A DNA stretch of 62,000 nucleotides from Glandiceps talaboti (GCF_964340395.1 NC_135555.1:13983746-14045745); one strand, 5' to 3'. Positions 1-14,437 are shown, numbered from the stretch's first letter. Notes: generated from the sequence alone by a model not told the origin. A program made the numbers and translations.

Positions 1-755
1 GGCAAAGAAAACAAGATAATTTACAATAGCAACAGTAGGCGCCTCTGACGTAGGTTGACGACAGAGTTTTATCAGTTTGTGTATATTAACCGAGGTAAGT
101 CATGTTTTAAAATTAACTTTAAGTTAAATAAACCTAACAGTGACAGTCGCATTGGATCGTCATGACGTGTATATCGTTCTAATCGGTAAATAGGGTTATG
201 GGATCCTGGATCCAGTGGTGTTTACTTAGTTAAGTTACAAACACTTTTTACGTATACATTGTATGTCATTGCATGGACCTTGTTTCATTCCTGCAATTGC
301 ACTGGTGTTATTTCGCGAGTTGTACATCATGTGCGATGTTGTGCTTAAAACCACCATGATTGATACGTTTCTCTTCATTGCGAACCATTAAGAGTAAAGT
401 GCATAGTTATCGATTTGACGTCATAAACGATATGGAAGATATAGCATACATTATCTGGTTCACTAATGTGTGACTAATATTAGACACCCTGTAGGAATAG
501 AATATATAGTGGTAGTATTTCTAGATTAGTAGCTAAAATACATGAGTTGTCATTTGCTAATTATGCCGTGGACGGAGGCCTTCAATATATTGACGTAAAA
601 GAGAAACTTCGGTCATGAATATTTTATGGATCAGCCAAAGGTCGACTTCGAAATCAATGTTTGGTGAAGAACTATTCATTAGAATTTCTATTGGGGTGAA
701 CTAGATGAGAACGATGGTGGTTAACAAAGGAGTAATCAACAGATTTGTTCGCCAG

Positions 756-858
756 CAGTGCATTTGTTATTTTTAAAAGCAAGGAACCCGTGAAGGCGGA
801 CGGCGAAACAGAATTCGAAATTCTAACATCTAAAAAATGTATGCAAAATGTGATGGAA
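756..858 (+). CDS. Candidate internal exon, unknown protein
   Basis: Open stretch of 34 codons after TTTGTTCGCCAG with a weak donor GAA|GTAACC (phase 2 in, 0 out). The reading is polar and charged (KSKEPVKADGETEFEI). It could be followed in frame by short candidate exons at 1996-2047 (CATTAG acceptor, ACT|GTAAGT donor) and 2401-2429 (acceptor formed by the (TTTC)n tract, donor TCC|GTGAGT), whose phases agree. No family is recognised. Acceptor-donor pairs with an open frame of this size occur often by chance in AT-rich DNA. Confidence 0.22.
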
Positions 859-2307
859 GTAACCACTATAATTTCTGTGGGATGTGTTCTAACACATTCG
901 GCTCCCGTACATCGCCTTATTTCTTTTAATCAATGAGATGCATCTTTACGAGTCCCAATTGAATTCCTTTATACGACTTAGACACTACAGAATGATAAAG
1001 CGTTACCATCGAGTCTGAAGTACAGTAACCTTTGCTTTTGACCTCTAGTATTTACCCCCGACATCCATGTCGAGGCGAGTCGGTCAGAATATACACTACT
1101 GAGTGGACGTTAGTATAACTTGGATGAAGATAAAACGAAATGGTCAATGAATGTAGTCGAAAAGATGCATTTTCGGAGAAACGTCGGCTATCAAGGTGCA
1201 TTTAATAGGGTTCATAGTGTTGTGTTTTCGTTCGAGAGTAGAGTCTTCATTGAAATTCACTGTATGTTACACGCCGTGTTATCAAAGTAAAGCAAAAAGA
1301 TACGCTAGGTTTAAATCGTCTTGACGTGTCCTTCTGGGATGTATAAACGTTCTGAAATCCATTAAAAGGAACGATCACATCAAATGAAATTCCAACTCCG
1401 AATGAAAGGATACCGTATATTAGACTCACATGTTGTGGGTTTTCAGTGCAACATGTGGAAATCATTGAGTTGGGGATGATATATATGGAAATCCAAGGAA
1501 AGGCCGAAGAATATGTTCAAATCATCACATGGACACAGGCCAAGATATATCATGTTAACATGCATGTAACGAACTTATCGCTTTCTCAATGTCGCAAACT
1601 TTGCTGATTATCCATATAAATGCACTGAGTTGTATCATTCAGTCAACTGGAAACAAGTCTTAATTGAAGAATTAAAGACAAGGCCTCAAGTACTTGTAAT
1701 TAGGGTGTTTTCAAATCAGATGTAAATCTCAGAGATTACATTACAAAACACCTGCTGGTATGCAAAACGTACGCATTACGTTTCTTCTATCATACAAGGG
1801 AATGGCACGATTTCCACATTATCCCTGGAAAAGCAGAAGTCAAGTTTATCAAAAGTGGCATGCACAAGATCACTGTAACTGATACCAGACATTTACACAT
1901 CGATTCTGATTTAATGACTTCCGCAACACGGTCGAACATTGACTTATTTGAATTTGACCTTGTCGGTCCTTGATATTAAAACCCAAAGTCATTAGATCGT
2001 AAAACTATTAGACCCTGAGGACAACGTTCAAGTTCAAATCCTACACTGTAAGTATAAAGTTCAATAATGGTAACATTTGCAATGTTTTACTGGGATATGG
2101 GCTAATAAAAAAAAGATAAAACGTTTTTTTTTTTTAAATGACAAACAAGGGATCAGTTTATAAACGGGCAGGAGCTATACTCAATCAGATGAATACGGGA
2201 GATGATTACTACGATAATTAATGATAGTCATTAATTCAAGTAAGTAGCCATTCGACACAATGAACACAATGCATAACTTCTATAGTCATTTCAACACCAC
2301 TACATTC
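859..2307. other. Intergenic or intronic, apart from the small candidate at 1996-2047
   Basis: No recognisable gene. The open stretch 1996-2047 (VKLLDPEDNVQVQILH, donor ACT|GTAAGT) is mentioned under the 756 candidate. A strong donor-like CGAG|GTAAGT also occurs at 94, but all frames upstream of it are closed. Confidence 0.5.
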
Positions 2308-2308
2308 T

Positions 2309-2387
<79 letters not shown>

Positions 2388-2397
2388 CTCTTTCTTA
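2308..2397. repeat. (TTTC)n microsatellite
   Basis: About 90 bases of pure-pyrimidine tetramer. It ends in TTATAG and could act as an extended polypyrimidine tract for the tiny candidate exon at 2401. Confidence 0.97.
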
Positions 2398-2677
2398 TAG
2401 TCAGAAGTTTAATACGTATAGCCCATTCCGTGAGTCAAAGACAGGAAAATAAATGAGCAGGTTTTTGATAGATGTAAACACAGTCAAAAACATTTTAAGT
2501 TTAGAGTATAAACTAGTGTTTCAATTGATATACTACACTCATTAACAGAAACTAATTATCAGGCCTGCAGCACAAAATGAAAGTGTAAACAACTACATTC
2601 CTGATTGCATACATGCATTTGGCTAGACACATATCCTACTACAAGTACTTAATATTACTTATTTCTTGTTTAAATAG

Positions 2678-2766
2678 AAGTGTATTGTATTCATACATGT
2701 GCATGTAAATGTAGTACACACGTACATATTGGATGGGTTAGATGAAGATGTTCTCGATGTGTTGTG
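2678..2766 (+). CDS. Candidate internal exon abutting (GA)n, unknown protein
   Basis: A pyrimidine-rich acceptor (TTATTTCTTGTTTAAATAG) precedes 29 open codons ending YILDGLDEDVLDVL and donor TGTG|GTATGC, which runs straight into the (GA)n repeat. Phase 0 in, 2 out. It is phase-compatible with the small candidates upstream. Not recognised; low confidence. Confidence 0.2.
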
Positions 2767-2768
2767 GT

Positions 2769-3140
<372 letters not shown>

Positions 3141-5744
3141 CACCAGAAAGTCACTTACTGACAGAAAAACCTATAAATACGTTGATTTTGTTGATAACGC
3201 TGTCAGAAAAGTGATTGATACACACTGATTGATCTATGGTAGTTTTGACCCCCCCCCCCCCTTTACGCAAGTGTATAGGCCTGATTTTCGATCAAACTCA
3301 AAATTATGACCCTTTTAGAATAGTTTACGCAAATGCACACAAGAACATTCACAAACAATATTATTTTCTATGACATGTGACATGTGGGAAATACATCTAT
3401 ATGGAGTAGAAGCGACCTTTTTGTGGTAATACTCACATTCTATGATTTAAAGTCCTTCGTCTTGCATACTAACACCGTGTATTTTGTATAAACACCTGCA
3501 AACACCAACTCATTCCTAACTTTGTTTAGTTCGACATTTCAAATAGGAGATAATGTCATGATATCACGCTGGCAGGTTTTATCGTCGAGGAGATTAGAGA
3601 CATATTAATCAAGATATATCCGTAGGCGTATTTGAAACCTTACTTGGCTGTGGAAGCGATTAATTATTTTTTGCCCGAGCATTGTTTTATCTCTCAATAC
3701 AATATCTCTTTCCTTGGATTGGGAGATTTGACAGGAAACCTGAGCAGTAGCAGTCGGTCTGAGAAAATGTTTCGAAGTGGGGGAAAATAGTCACTTTAAC
3801 AAAAGGATTGTAATGATCAGCTTAGCTGATTATAGCAAATCGTGGAAAGTTACTCGTTAGCAATCGGTCACATGAAAGTAAAGTTTTCCTCATACACGTT
3901 GTTAAGTCATCGGGTGGTATTTACATTCACGGCACACTGTATCCCATCACATTGAAGGTGGAAAACACACAGCCGGTAATATGCCACCATTCACCTTCGT
4001 CAGATTACAAGCGGCTGTAAATCAAGCTAAATCGCCGTCATATACGATTAGAGAACCTTAACTCTTTTATGAAAGTGCTTATCTGTCATTTGATCACGCT
4101 CTTGAAAAATTCTCTTATAAAGATCAATTTTCACACACCAAATTTCAATAAATATGAATATTGTCATAAACATTACTTAATCTTGTTAAGATGTCTACAT
4201 TGATACTTCCAAAAGGGTACTGTAACTTGCTTATTTAGTTAAAGAGTTGGGGTGCATTTTACACTTGCACAGTGTATCGAAGAGCTTGATTTTGAACTAT
4301 TTAATATATGTCCCTGTTTTAGAGAGGTGTTTAGAGCGATGAATGAGCGACTCAGTTATTCCCAATAGTTGCATATTTGTACGGGATATTTCTAGAGATT
4401 CGAAGGGTAGACAATATATACGTATATGACGAATCCTGGAGCCATGTTTTTTATAAGAGAGACTACTGCAGGATTCAACGCTATAGTCCACTGTGTGATA
4501 TTGGCTGGCTTTATTTCCAACTACACGTGAGCACCAAAATATTCCCCCTGCACCCTGGGTAACCTTTTTCAAAGGGACATTTGTTACCTGTATATGACAA
4601 AAGCCAACTCGACATAGCACTGATCGACTCGGTGATATATCATTTTTTATAAGTTGCCTTGCTTCTGGAGATGTTTGCATCACCTTAGATCGAACATTCA
4701 TCTCTATGAAAGAATACTTGACCCCCTGCTGAGATACATGATTGAAATAACAGACTACAAAGGGAAAAGCGAAAGGGACTGTTGTATGTAAATATACAAC
4801 ATTTATTACGCTAAATAATTGTATGTGATGATGTACTCAAAATTGATTTATACTACAATTATGCAAAACTAAAGGCTTAGAAAATAATGGCTGCAGTTCT
4901 TTAAGCCAATCTTGAGAGGGAAAATGAATCAAATGATATAAACCACTTTTTTAAAAAGAAAGGAACGAGATTATCTTTGTCAAAAATATTAAAATAGTGA
5001 GATGGAAATATTGTCACGGTGGTTGTTGACTTCTAGAGGTTGCCTTCTGTAATTGAAATTAATGCCGGAAATTGCATGTATATTTCATCCCCTTTTATAC
5101 GAGCAAATGATTTGTTGTCTTCCTAGGTTGACAACTGCTAATTTTAGGCATTAAATTCATTATTCTATAAATACGTGTAAAGTGACGAATGTATACGAAT
5201 TATACGATCCATTAACACGATTAAAGTGGAACAGAAAATGATGGATATAGATAGTCTAAGGGTAAACATCGACATTAGCTTCACATTGGTATCCGGCTTT
5301 TAATGTGAAAACTGATTTATGTATCATGTTGATTTAAGGTAAATGTACTTTTTTTTAAATTTCCACAGCTTAGTATTTTCCATCACCTCGTTACCTTTTC
5401 CTTGTTTTAGGTATTTTAGTTGGACAGTTTCCATAGCTTTTATTTATTGTTTATTTCCCCTGCTATTTTTATTGTAATGTGTAGATTTACCTGATGCCGA
5501 TCGTCTGTGTAGAATCGAAACGTCGAAAGTTTTTAATTAAGGAAACCCGTTTTTGAACCCAGTCCTTTCTTCATTGTCTGAGTAAATGTACTTTCTGACC
5601 TAAAATCCGATATCTATACTTTATGACATATTTATGAAAGTTGAAGTTATTTATTAAAAAAGGAATGCAAACTTTACCCTACCATGCGATATGTAAGGCC
5701 TACTGTATAAATCGTCACCTCTTTACATGATTAGCACGATGGCT
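3141..5744. other. No supported gene
   Basis: AT-rich sequence with a poly-C run at 3249. A 134-codon minus frame (4297-4701) has no family signal. The hammerhead-like motif lies at 5491. Confidence 0.5.
5488..5535 (+). repeat. Hammerhead-like / Penelope-type repeat fragment (tentative)
   Basis: CTGATG...ATCGAAACGTCGAAAG at 5491-5529 resembles the CUGAUGA...GAAAC core seen in retroelement-associated hammerhead sequences. The base after CUGAUG is C, not A, so a working ribozyme is unlikely. The family assignment rests on memory of the motif only. Confidence 0.3.
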
Positions 5745-5955
5745 GGTGTAGTGTAGTATGGTGTGGTGTGTAGTGCAGTGTGGTGTTATGTGATATGCGG
5801 TGGTGTCGTGCGATGCGATGTGTTGTGTTGTGTTGTGTTGTGTCGTGTTTTGCTGTAGTGTAGCGTAGTGTAGTGCAGTGTAGTGTAGTGTAGTGTAGTG
5901 TAGTGTAGTGTAGTGTAGTGTAGTTTAGTTTAGTGTAGTTTAGTGTAGTGTAGTG
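5745..5955. repeat. (TGTAG)n-like pentanucleotide array
   Basis: Begins as mixed TGGTG/TGTGG/TGTTG units and becomes regular TGTAG from about 5861. The unit order suggests an older degenerate end and a younger homogeneous end. Confidence 0.93.
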
Positions 5956-7500
5956 TCACGCACGTTACCGTAGTACGTGACATTATATAATAATATAACA
6001 ACTGAGCTAGCATTATTTTATTGAAACTCCTCTAATACTGTATGGATGTGTTCATCGTATAAAGCACTGAATTATTTATGTGAAGAAAGTTAGGAAAACT
6101 CCTGTAGAGAATACATTTCTATTAGGATATCCTTATAGTTGTTGTTATATATCAAATACATTTCAGCCTATAGATTGAATTACATCATGTTATCATTTCA
6201 GATAGAGAAATAATTGTATTTAATTGTCGAAATATAGAATCGATTGGTTTGCTGTATAATTTACCTGTCATTCGAGTAAGGTCTTACTTTTATACTTTAG
6301 CGTTGGCGTGTTAGACTACAGCATATATGGCTTGATTAGCATCAGTTGTTTTTTTATCTATCTAAAAACCATGTATGACAACTTTCCAGCAGTAAAACGC
6401 TGATTTTGTATTTCTTCTCCTTTGCGGAGATATGTTGATAATGTACGACATATTTCCTTGAGTGAGTTTTGTAAAATTCATAAAAAAAAAATATCACTGA
6501 TTATACCGAGAAGGGTATCTTCTACTCTCCTGTTATTCACCATACACGTATATACCGTCTTTTTTTCTCCCCGATACCACCCTGATAAAATCACAACACG
6601 TCGCTACCATGGCAACACAACCATACTATATTCATCTCACACACGCGTTATCACAGCCCCGGGGATAGCTCACAATTGGATACCCATTTGAACAAGTTAT
6701 GGGTGCTCGACTGCACGAACAACTCAAGAATTCAATAATAAGTATTTGGTGATTACTTGCAAAAACAAGCATAACTCTTATATACAGAAAGCTCTCCTTT
6801 GAAGAAATAATGTAGAAATAGTATGTATAGACGCTTTTAACCTTAAGGTTCACCTTCCACTGTGAATGCAATATCCGTTGGCAAATTCAGATTTTCAAAA
6901 AGTCGTTATTCACTGGGGGAAATGATAAAACATAAAAGGAATAAGGAAATGGAGAAAAAAACAGCGAAGATACGGTCTGTCAGCTATATGAATTTTGGAT
7001 TAAACGGATCTGCAAAGGCACTTTGTTAAAAAGAAAAGAAATATACGTTAAACAATTATTATTTCATTTACATTGATTCAGCAATGGATATTTCAACTTT
7101 ACTTATGGTACGCTTTAATTCTAAAGGAAGTAAAAAAAAATAAATCCACTGTCCCAGTTTCTATCCCTGTCCCAGTTCTTCATATTAAGAATTCTTTCCC
7201 AATGACTACGTCACTACTTCAAAAGTGTCTTTCAATGGGGATCCATACAATAACACCTAAATATACCATCTGGAAAGTGGTTTACAAGAAAATGTTTTGA
7301 CACTGTATTTTGTCGTAACAGTCAATCAATTCGAAGTTGTTACAGCTTCAGTGTGCAATTGACAAGTCGACACACATCGATTGTAACTGCACATTTACAA
7401 AGGCCTCCTTGTTCTTTCCGTTCAGCTGTAATGCGATATTGATGAAGCAAATATCATCCATAATGAAATTGAATATCATTATTGTTCATTTTATACTAAG

Positions 7501-7587
7501 GAGTATTTGTTGGGCTTCGCTGGTAATGATGTATTTCCCCCGGAACTCCTCTTTCTCAAAGACTTTGCGTGTGATTTCAGACATCTG
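7501..7587 (+). CDS. Candidate internal exon, unknown protein
   Basis: 29 codons, phase 0-0, between ATTTTATACTAAG and CTG|GTAAGA. The translation has globular composition (EYLLGFAGNDVFPPELLFL, then KDFACDFRHL). No homologue comes to mind. Other frames here also stay open, so only splice sites and composition support it. Confidence 0.28.
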
Positions 7588-7673
7588 GTAAGAAATGGCG
7601 ATACGTTTGAGGTTTCTAACGACAACAGCGTAACTTATACACTATTACATTTGCTTTAATTATGATTTAGTGA

Positions 7674-7722
7674 TACATACATACATACATACATACATAC
7701 ATACATACATACATACATACAT
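7674..7722. repeat. (CATA)n microsatellite
   Basis: Twelve perfect units. Confidence 0.97.
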
Positions 7723-9564
7723 GAAATCTTGTCTAATTACATCAATTGTTTGTATATTTAATAACTATTATATTAATAATGTTTTAAACGTACTTCGAGA
7801 AACAAGACAGCTGCAGTCGTTTAAAACCAGTCATATCATAATTTAATTGGTACCATTTCCCATTTACCATTTCATAGTACGTACGGTTTTCCCTCGACAC
7901 AAGCCTATAAGCGAAATTAGAAAAGTGCTGAATCCCTTCAGGACGAGTGTTCGATAGAGGAAAAGTGATATCATTAAATCCAAGTGTATCTGATTCATCA
8001 ACATTTGGCAGCCATGGTTGTCTTATCTTGATAATATTGCCCAGAGTGTGATTTCAATAGTGATATCTTCAAATATGATCGGTTTAGTTTAGTTACGAGA
8101 CCACCATTTTTCTTCACTTACAATTATAATACTTATTTCGTATTGTAGGCTTTATTTTCTGGATCTACCTGTTGAACTAATTGGTGCCATGGATTAATAT
8201 ACGCCAGGCTAGACTGACGACGCTCGTGCCATTTTTAGTGTCGTGCAGAAAAAGACATCAATTTTGTGACCTCTCGTAAACATCTATATCATTCATAAAT
8301 ATTGACAGAAACTCCAAATGAACTGTTGGTGTAAAAACATTCAAAAAAAGTCAAACCAAACATCTTTGATATCGATGGGAGGGGGGCAGGTATTTTCCAC
8401 GACTCGTGATCGGTACCTTGTGTGATACCTGATAAGGCAATATAATGCATGATTCGACTCGTGATTGGAATATTTAACGTCACACGTGACCAGAGACCCC
8501 CCTCCCCCTTCCATATAGAAGTTACATCCATCACAGAAGTATGGCAACTACGCCCTGTACGTAGAAAATGTCATCTATCATTTGCTTGAGCTCTCAGAAG
8601 TTTAGAAATTTACCGAATAGGAACATTTACTTTGTACTGTTAATATACCAGGAAGTACATTGATATTGCTGTAATACAGTGGTGCCGATATAGACGGTGC
8701 ATTGAAATGCCAAGTACACATACGTCGGCGATACATTGATAGACGGAAGTGTAGGAAATGGAAGAATGTACTCTGATGAAAGGAAGTGTGCACTTTGTTT
8801 TGTCAAAAATGAACTCCCTTGCTAATACTGTACAATAATCAATATGTTACTGTAATCTTGACCTATGTAGCTCATTAAATTTATGGTAACATTTGCACAT
8901 TTTTAACGAATGTATTGGTAAGTTGTTGTATGCAAATAAACATTATCCTCTCTTCATTCTATTTGGCATCATAGAGAAAATTTCTGGCCCTGTGAGGTCA
9001 TCATAAAACCTACCGGTCAAATGAAATCCTACCTTACAAGAAAGTAATTATCAGCATTAGGCGTTTAAGGAAATATGTATGCGAGACTGACTTTACGTAC
9101 TACCTAAAACGACATGTAAGAGTTTTAGTTGAACAAATGAAATTGAAAATCGTACAGGTACCATCGAGAGCAATGTAATGATTGGACCCAGAGGGGTTGT
9201 GCTGTTGCAAAATGTTGATAATACTCCAACCGGGGGTGAGGACATTATCAACAGTTCGATCAAGAACATTTGCCTATTACCCTACATTTGTAATTGACTG
9301 TTTCTATGCCCTTGTCTTCAGAGTCTAACTTTAAGCTTTGTAGGAATCTCGATGTGACTTTTATCATGTAACATAATTTTATGTCATAGTTGGGCCAACC
9401 TAAAGCAACACAGTGTGATAAATAATTTGAATATTTCCTCTAAATAAAATATCACACTGTTTCTAGGCTGTCATTTATGGTGTGCAAGAATACAATATCG
9501 TCATACGCACTTAGGTAGAAAAGACACACGCACAGTGACATATGTATATATTTTCTATATTTGC

Positions 9565-9722
9565 ACATACATACATACAAACATGCATGCATACATACAT
9601 ACATACATACATACATACATACATACATACATACATACATACATACATACACACACACACATACATACATACATACATACATACATACATACATACATAC
9701 ATACATACATACATACATACAA
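9565..9722. repeat. (CATA)n with internal (CA)n
   Basis: Two long CATA blocks separated by ACACACACAC at about 9650, with a few CATG units at the 5' end. Confidence 0.97.
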
Positions 9723-12700
9723 ATAATGTATATATGTACCTCCACCGTGATGTGATAGATTATGTAATATTAATTTTAGTTTTTAGCATAAATATTACAT
9801 GCATCCCATTTTTGCAAGTGACAATTGTTTTTAACTCATTTCAAAAACAGAATATTTAGTATCGCGAAGTTATCCAATACTACCCATGTGAGAAATACAG
9901 TTACATTGTAAACGAATATGCAATGTACCATGTTATTGTCACTGTTCCACTAAACTTATTTCAGTAAAATCAAATACAATCAATGTCATATATAAGTCTT
10001 GCTTTTACTGTAGTTGTTATATATACTCCTATACTTATCAATAATAAGGTTTGGCATTTCAACTTGAAGCAGGCAATGCCAACATTTCATGGGTGGGGGT
10101 GGGGGTGTTGCATTATACAATATGCAGAGAACAATACATTTTTTATTTGTATGATTTGCTATGCCTAGCCTGTGCTTCATTTATTATGTATAAATCCATA
10201 ACTGCTGTCATTTTGTTTCAAAAATGATCACCCATACATAAGAATATTAACATGGATAATAAATTTATATTTAATTGTAATCAAAATCTGTTAACATATA
10301 TGTACATATACGAACACATCATCGAGCGAATATTATCATCTCAGTACGTCTATCACCTTTGAAGTGTAATTCTTGAGTGTCTAACCACTTCGCTTTGCTC
10401 CATCTCGATAAAGCTACACTGTACATATTTAGAATTAAGGTTATTCCACCAAATATTAAGTCTTGAGGAAAAGAAGCAGCAAAACGGTTTTAATACGAAG
10501 TCAAACTAAGTTAAGAATCAATTTTAGTAAACAGTCGAAGAGGTAGGGCGGAAGAATTGAGCTCAGGTGCGAGTAGAATTGGCAGGTATTACACAGTAAT
10601 TGTTTCTGGTTTCATCGATTAGAATCCCGCGTTCCCTCCTAATGGATATCCACTCATTCATACTCCTTTATTGAATTCCCAGGCAATGTTGACTGATGTA
10701 TTGGATACAAAAGGTAGTGGCTTTGCCGAATGAGCAAAATCGAACGGTCACTTATTTGCACCGTAATAATCGAATTCTCCCAATATGGCTGTGTGGGATA
10801 CGTAATAGTTTTTCTCTTAATGAGGGGAAAACACGGAATAATGAATATTCAGTTAGTAATAAGTGTCCATGAGCGAAAATCGTTTCCCTATTTCCTGATA
10901 TAATGTCATAGTATTGTATTAACACCGATGACAAAGGACAGAGGTGCATTTATACTTTGCTATATACATTCTGTTGTGTGTGTGTGTAATTACAGCGCCT
11001 GAAATCCTAAGTCGACACGTCAGTTCGGATTTGCTGTTATCGACGCCAACCCATAACTAGGAGGACTGTATCCGAAGAATTGATCCCATCCGTAGCTGTC
11101 ATCGATTTTTTTTTGAAAAACAGACAAAATTATGGTATCCACGAGTAAAATAACAGGTAGCGGATGGTGAACGAAACGGAATTTATTGAACCATATATCT
11201 ATGTTTGTAGAAAGAGGGAAATGGCCATAAACTGCCTTAGCTTTTCACATTGCAACCCAATTTTACATTTCTGTTTTCTGTTTCGATCATATTGGACGCA
11301 TGAAGAGTTATCTGGATTGCTCATTCATACGCTACCTTATATTACTTGTAATAAAATAATGATGAGATGATACCCTATGTTGCTCGTTAATGATACATAT
11401 GACACCTTATGTTGCTTTTAATGATACACCGTGAGCACCACAGGGAAGCTTCCTCCCAATGATACAAATGGCGCTGACATCATTCTATCCGTCATTTCGT
11501 GTTCTTGTTGTATCGCTTGATTTCCTTCCGTCCATTTAAAGGGTATTTGCTATTTACATAGTGGAAATTGTAGACAGAGATAAAATGTGATTATGACGTA
11601 GCATAACATTAAGTCAATGTAGACGCTGACGTCCATCATGTTTTCTTTTTAATTCTTAATGTCAATGTTTAATAAAAAAACAACTTATCAGGCAGGCAAT
11701 GCAGTGGTATGGGGTGGATATATGGGTAATGCAGACATGTACTATCACATATATAACATTACAGTTTACATCCTACTTATCATATACAAGAAGTGTCTAC
11801 GCAAAGTTTGTGCAAAGTCATCAAGTTGTATCAGTCAACATATTGCCTATAAGCTGTTTCAGAGAAATTTTCAAACATTTACGCATGCGCAAAATGATAG
11901 AAATTGCAAAAGAAACACACCCATGTCTATGTTGTCTGCTTACAAAAAAACAGTGGAAAATGCAACTTCCATTACTTTTCTTCTCCAAAAAGGAACGAGC
12001 GAAAAAAAGACACTTAAAGGAGAAATTCGTACTCCATAGAAATTACAATACTACTTGTTGGACAAATGTCCTTGGTAGGGACGCTATAAGAGGAATTGCT
12101 CTGTACCAGCATGACATTTAGGCTATCATAAGAAAATGGGTTACTGTGTTGTAAAATGACCTCATTTCCTAAAATCCGCCCATTTCATCAGCTGTGTGGC
12201 TTTAGAGACAAACAGATTAAGCTTACATCAGAGGATCAAAAGTTAATGCTTAGAAAGACGTAATCTCACGGTCTTGTAAAATGTGATCTCCAATTATAAT
12301 TGTGTTGTATTTTGTGCCATATCCATTTACAGTACAGTGTTACAATAAAGATTGCATGGCAAATGATAGAAACATTTCTCATATTATAAAAATAGGCTAT
12401 TTATTACTTGTCATATGAAATAATATTTTTAAAAATCAATCTACAAATTGGACAGCATGAAATTAAAGCATATCAATGGATATCCACTCATTTTGAATTT
12501 GATAATATCCTCTCACAGAGAATAAGAATTTGAGTGTCCCAACATATTATTGGTGTCCACTTCATGTGTATAACCCTTTTTCCTTAATGAAAAAAAAACA
12601 ACCTCTGAAATGTTGATGAGACTATGAGTACTGTACTGTGACTGGAAATGGTGTCCCCATGGGAACAGTTCAATCGAAACGCTGATAATATATCCATGTA

Positions 12701-13429
12701 TACGAAGAACATTACAAGTAGATTGTTTTCCCCAGCAACATGTACATGGGACGACGAATTGACAATATTACATTCTATCCTTGTTCAATTTGCTATTCTT
12801 CCCTTGGGATGTAAGTTATAGTCAATATTGGCAACGATGTACTAGTTACAAATTCTAACGTAGTATTTATGAACTAACATATTGACATACTGAATGGCAG
12901 TAAATCAGTGTTTTTGCATCCCTGTGGTATTGTAACTAACGTTGTCTGACTTCAATGTAGCGTTTACGGTACTCTTCACGTGTGCGACGAAGTGTTTAAC
13001 TGAAACATCGTCATTGCATGGTGTCAGCTCCTGTATGTCAACTATAAATACTTAGGACACGCTATGCGTAGTTTTCTTTCCATCAATCATTCCATATTTG
13101 GCATGGTTTAACTAAATCGTATTTAATACTGCTGACCATGGTCACGGATCACCGACAAATTAAAACGATCCCCTTTTCAATATACTCAAATACTTATAAG
13201 CTTAAGTCAACGTCATCTAAAACTGTAACGCGTGAAGTGACAACGGTAAAATGATCACGTGAAATCTCTTCGCTATTAAAGTGTCCGTGCATTGGATTGC
13301 CGCTGGTGTTTTTTATACCTTCGATCGAATATGCCAGTCGTTAGCGATGCATATATACCAAACACCCGGTAGTAATAATATAAACCTTTTGTATTTTGTA
13401 TCCAACTTCTTAGTATTTAACAAATACAG

Positions 13430-13541
13430 GAAATTGTGTTTTACGGAACTAAACAATATTCGTGGCTTGCAGTTTCCCGGCAAATATTTACAACTTAGTG
13501 ATATCCGCGATTCTATAATTGACCAGCTTGATTACGGTTGA
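13430..13541 (+). CDS. Candidate terminal exon with adjacent poly(A) signal
   Basis: After acceptor TTAACAAATACAG, one base plus 36 codons (KLCFTELNNIRGLQFPGKY, then a tail LQLSDIRDSIIDQLDYG) end in TGA at 13539-13541. AATAAA follows eight bases later at 13549-13554, and a second AATAAA lies near 13674. The reading is protein-like but unrecognised. Stop plus an immediate poly(A) hexamer is modest extra support for a 3' end on the plus strand. The very short distance to the first hexamer makes the second more likely if real. Confidence 0.32.
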
Positions 13542-14362
13542 CCCGTGGAATAAAGGTACCCCAAATATAAATTGAAAATCCTAGAATGAGGGAATAAGTT
13601 TAACCAATATGCAAATTTAGGTGATTAATATGCATTAAATTTGCTCTTTGTTATAATCATATTAAGTTATTGTAAATAAACTCTGTGTAACTGATATAAT
13701 GTACCATCGACACACTCAGAAGTTTATTAAAACCAAAAATAGCTGCAATTTTGTGTTTCTCAGCCTACATGTTGGAAATTACCCCCAAATTACACTGACT
13801 TAACTTCCACCTAAACTCGAGTCAGATAATGCCGCTGTTGCTTTGTATTTATGTTCCATTTGACGCTAGAGATGCGTTGATATTATAACAAATTAAATAC
13901 AAGTAAGTACGAATTCAGATTGTATAGACATCCATACTATCAATGCCCTCTTGAAGTTGTAAGTATGAGAAGCTTTTTACTAATGCACTTCTTACATCTA
14001 TAATTACGCATTTTGTTTTTGCCTTAAAGCCATGGCAGCATACAAAACGAATATAAATAAACACTAGAGTTTTCACTACCACGACAATGGCGCTTGCAAT
14101 ATTTGTTCAGTATTGTAGTTACGATATGGGTTGTAAACATTATTCTAAACAGGGTTAGACATTTCTATGGTAATAATTTTCTATGGTAATAATAGTTTTC
14201 GCCTTTGCTGTCAAAAAATACAAAAATATCAACGCACAATTTCGAAGCGTTCAGGGTAATTGAACTCCAATGATATAACAGATTCGGGTTAAATCTATGT
14301 TGGCATGCTATGCACCCCTTAAATACAGGCAGAGTTTCTATATAATACACTCCATGTTGCAG

Positions 14363-14437
14363 ATTAGTACAGAGTTTGAGGATTCGAGATGCGTCAGTGA
14401 TGGCATTAAACCTCAACTATATTGCTCTCTCGTCATG
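14363..14437 (+). CDS. Candidate internal exon, unknown protein
   Basis: 25 codons, phase 0-0, acceptor ACTCCATGTTGCAG and donor ATG|GTAATT. It includes TEFEDSRCVSDGIKPQLYC. It lies just before the (GACA)n array. Unrecognised and within chance expectation. Confidence 0.2.

Larger units (their letters stand above)
5956..14362. other. Mostly non-coding, with two candidate exons and CATA repeats
   Basis: Apart from the candidates at 7501 and 13430 and the CATA arrays, I see no gene, RNA or element. Frames at 11659-12121 (up to 140 codons) look like chance. Confidence 0.45.

Noticed and set aside
2020-2045. tRNA B-box-like GTTCAAATCC
   Set aside because: No A box or cloverleaf upstream.
4297-4701. 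134-codon minus-strand ORF
   Set aside because: No recognisable domain. About one ORF this long is expected by chance in 62 kb of AT-rich sequence across six frames.
11659-12121. Overlapping 126- and 140-codon plus-strand ORFs
   Set aside because: Composition is not protein-like in a consistent frame, and there is no splice or family evidence.
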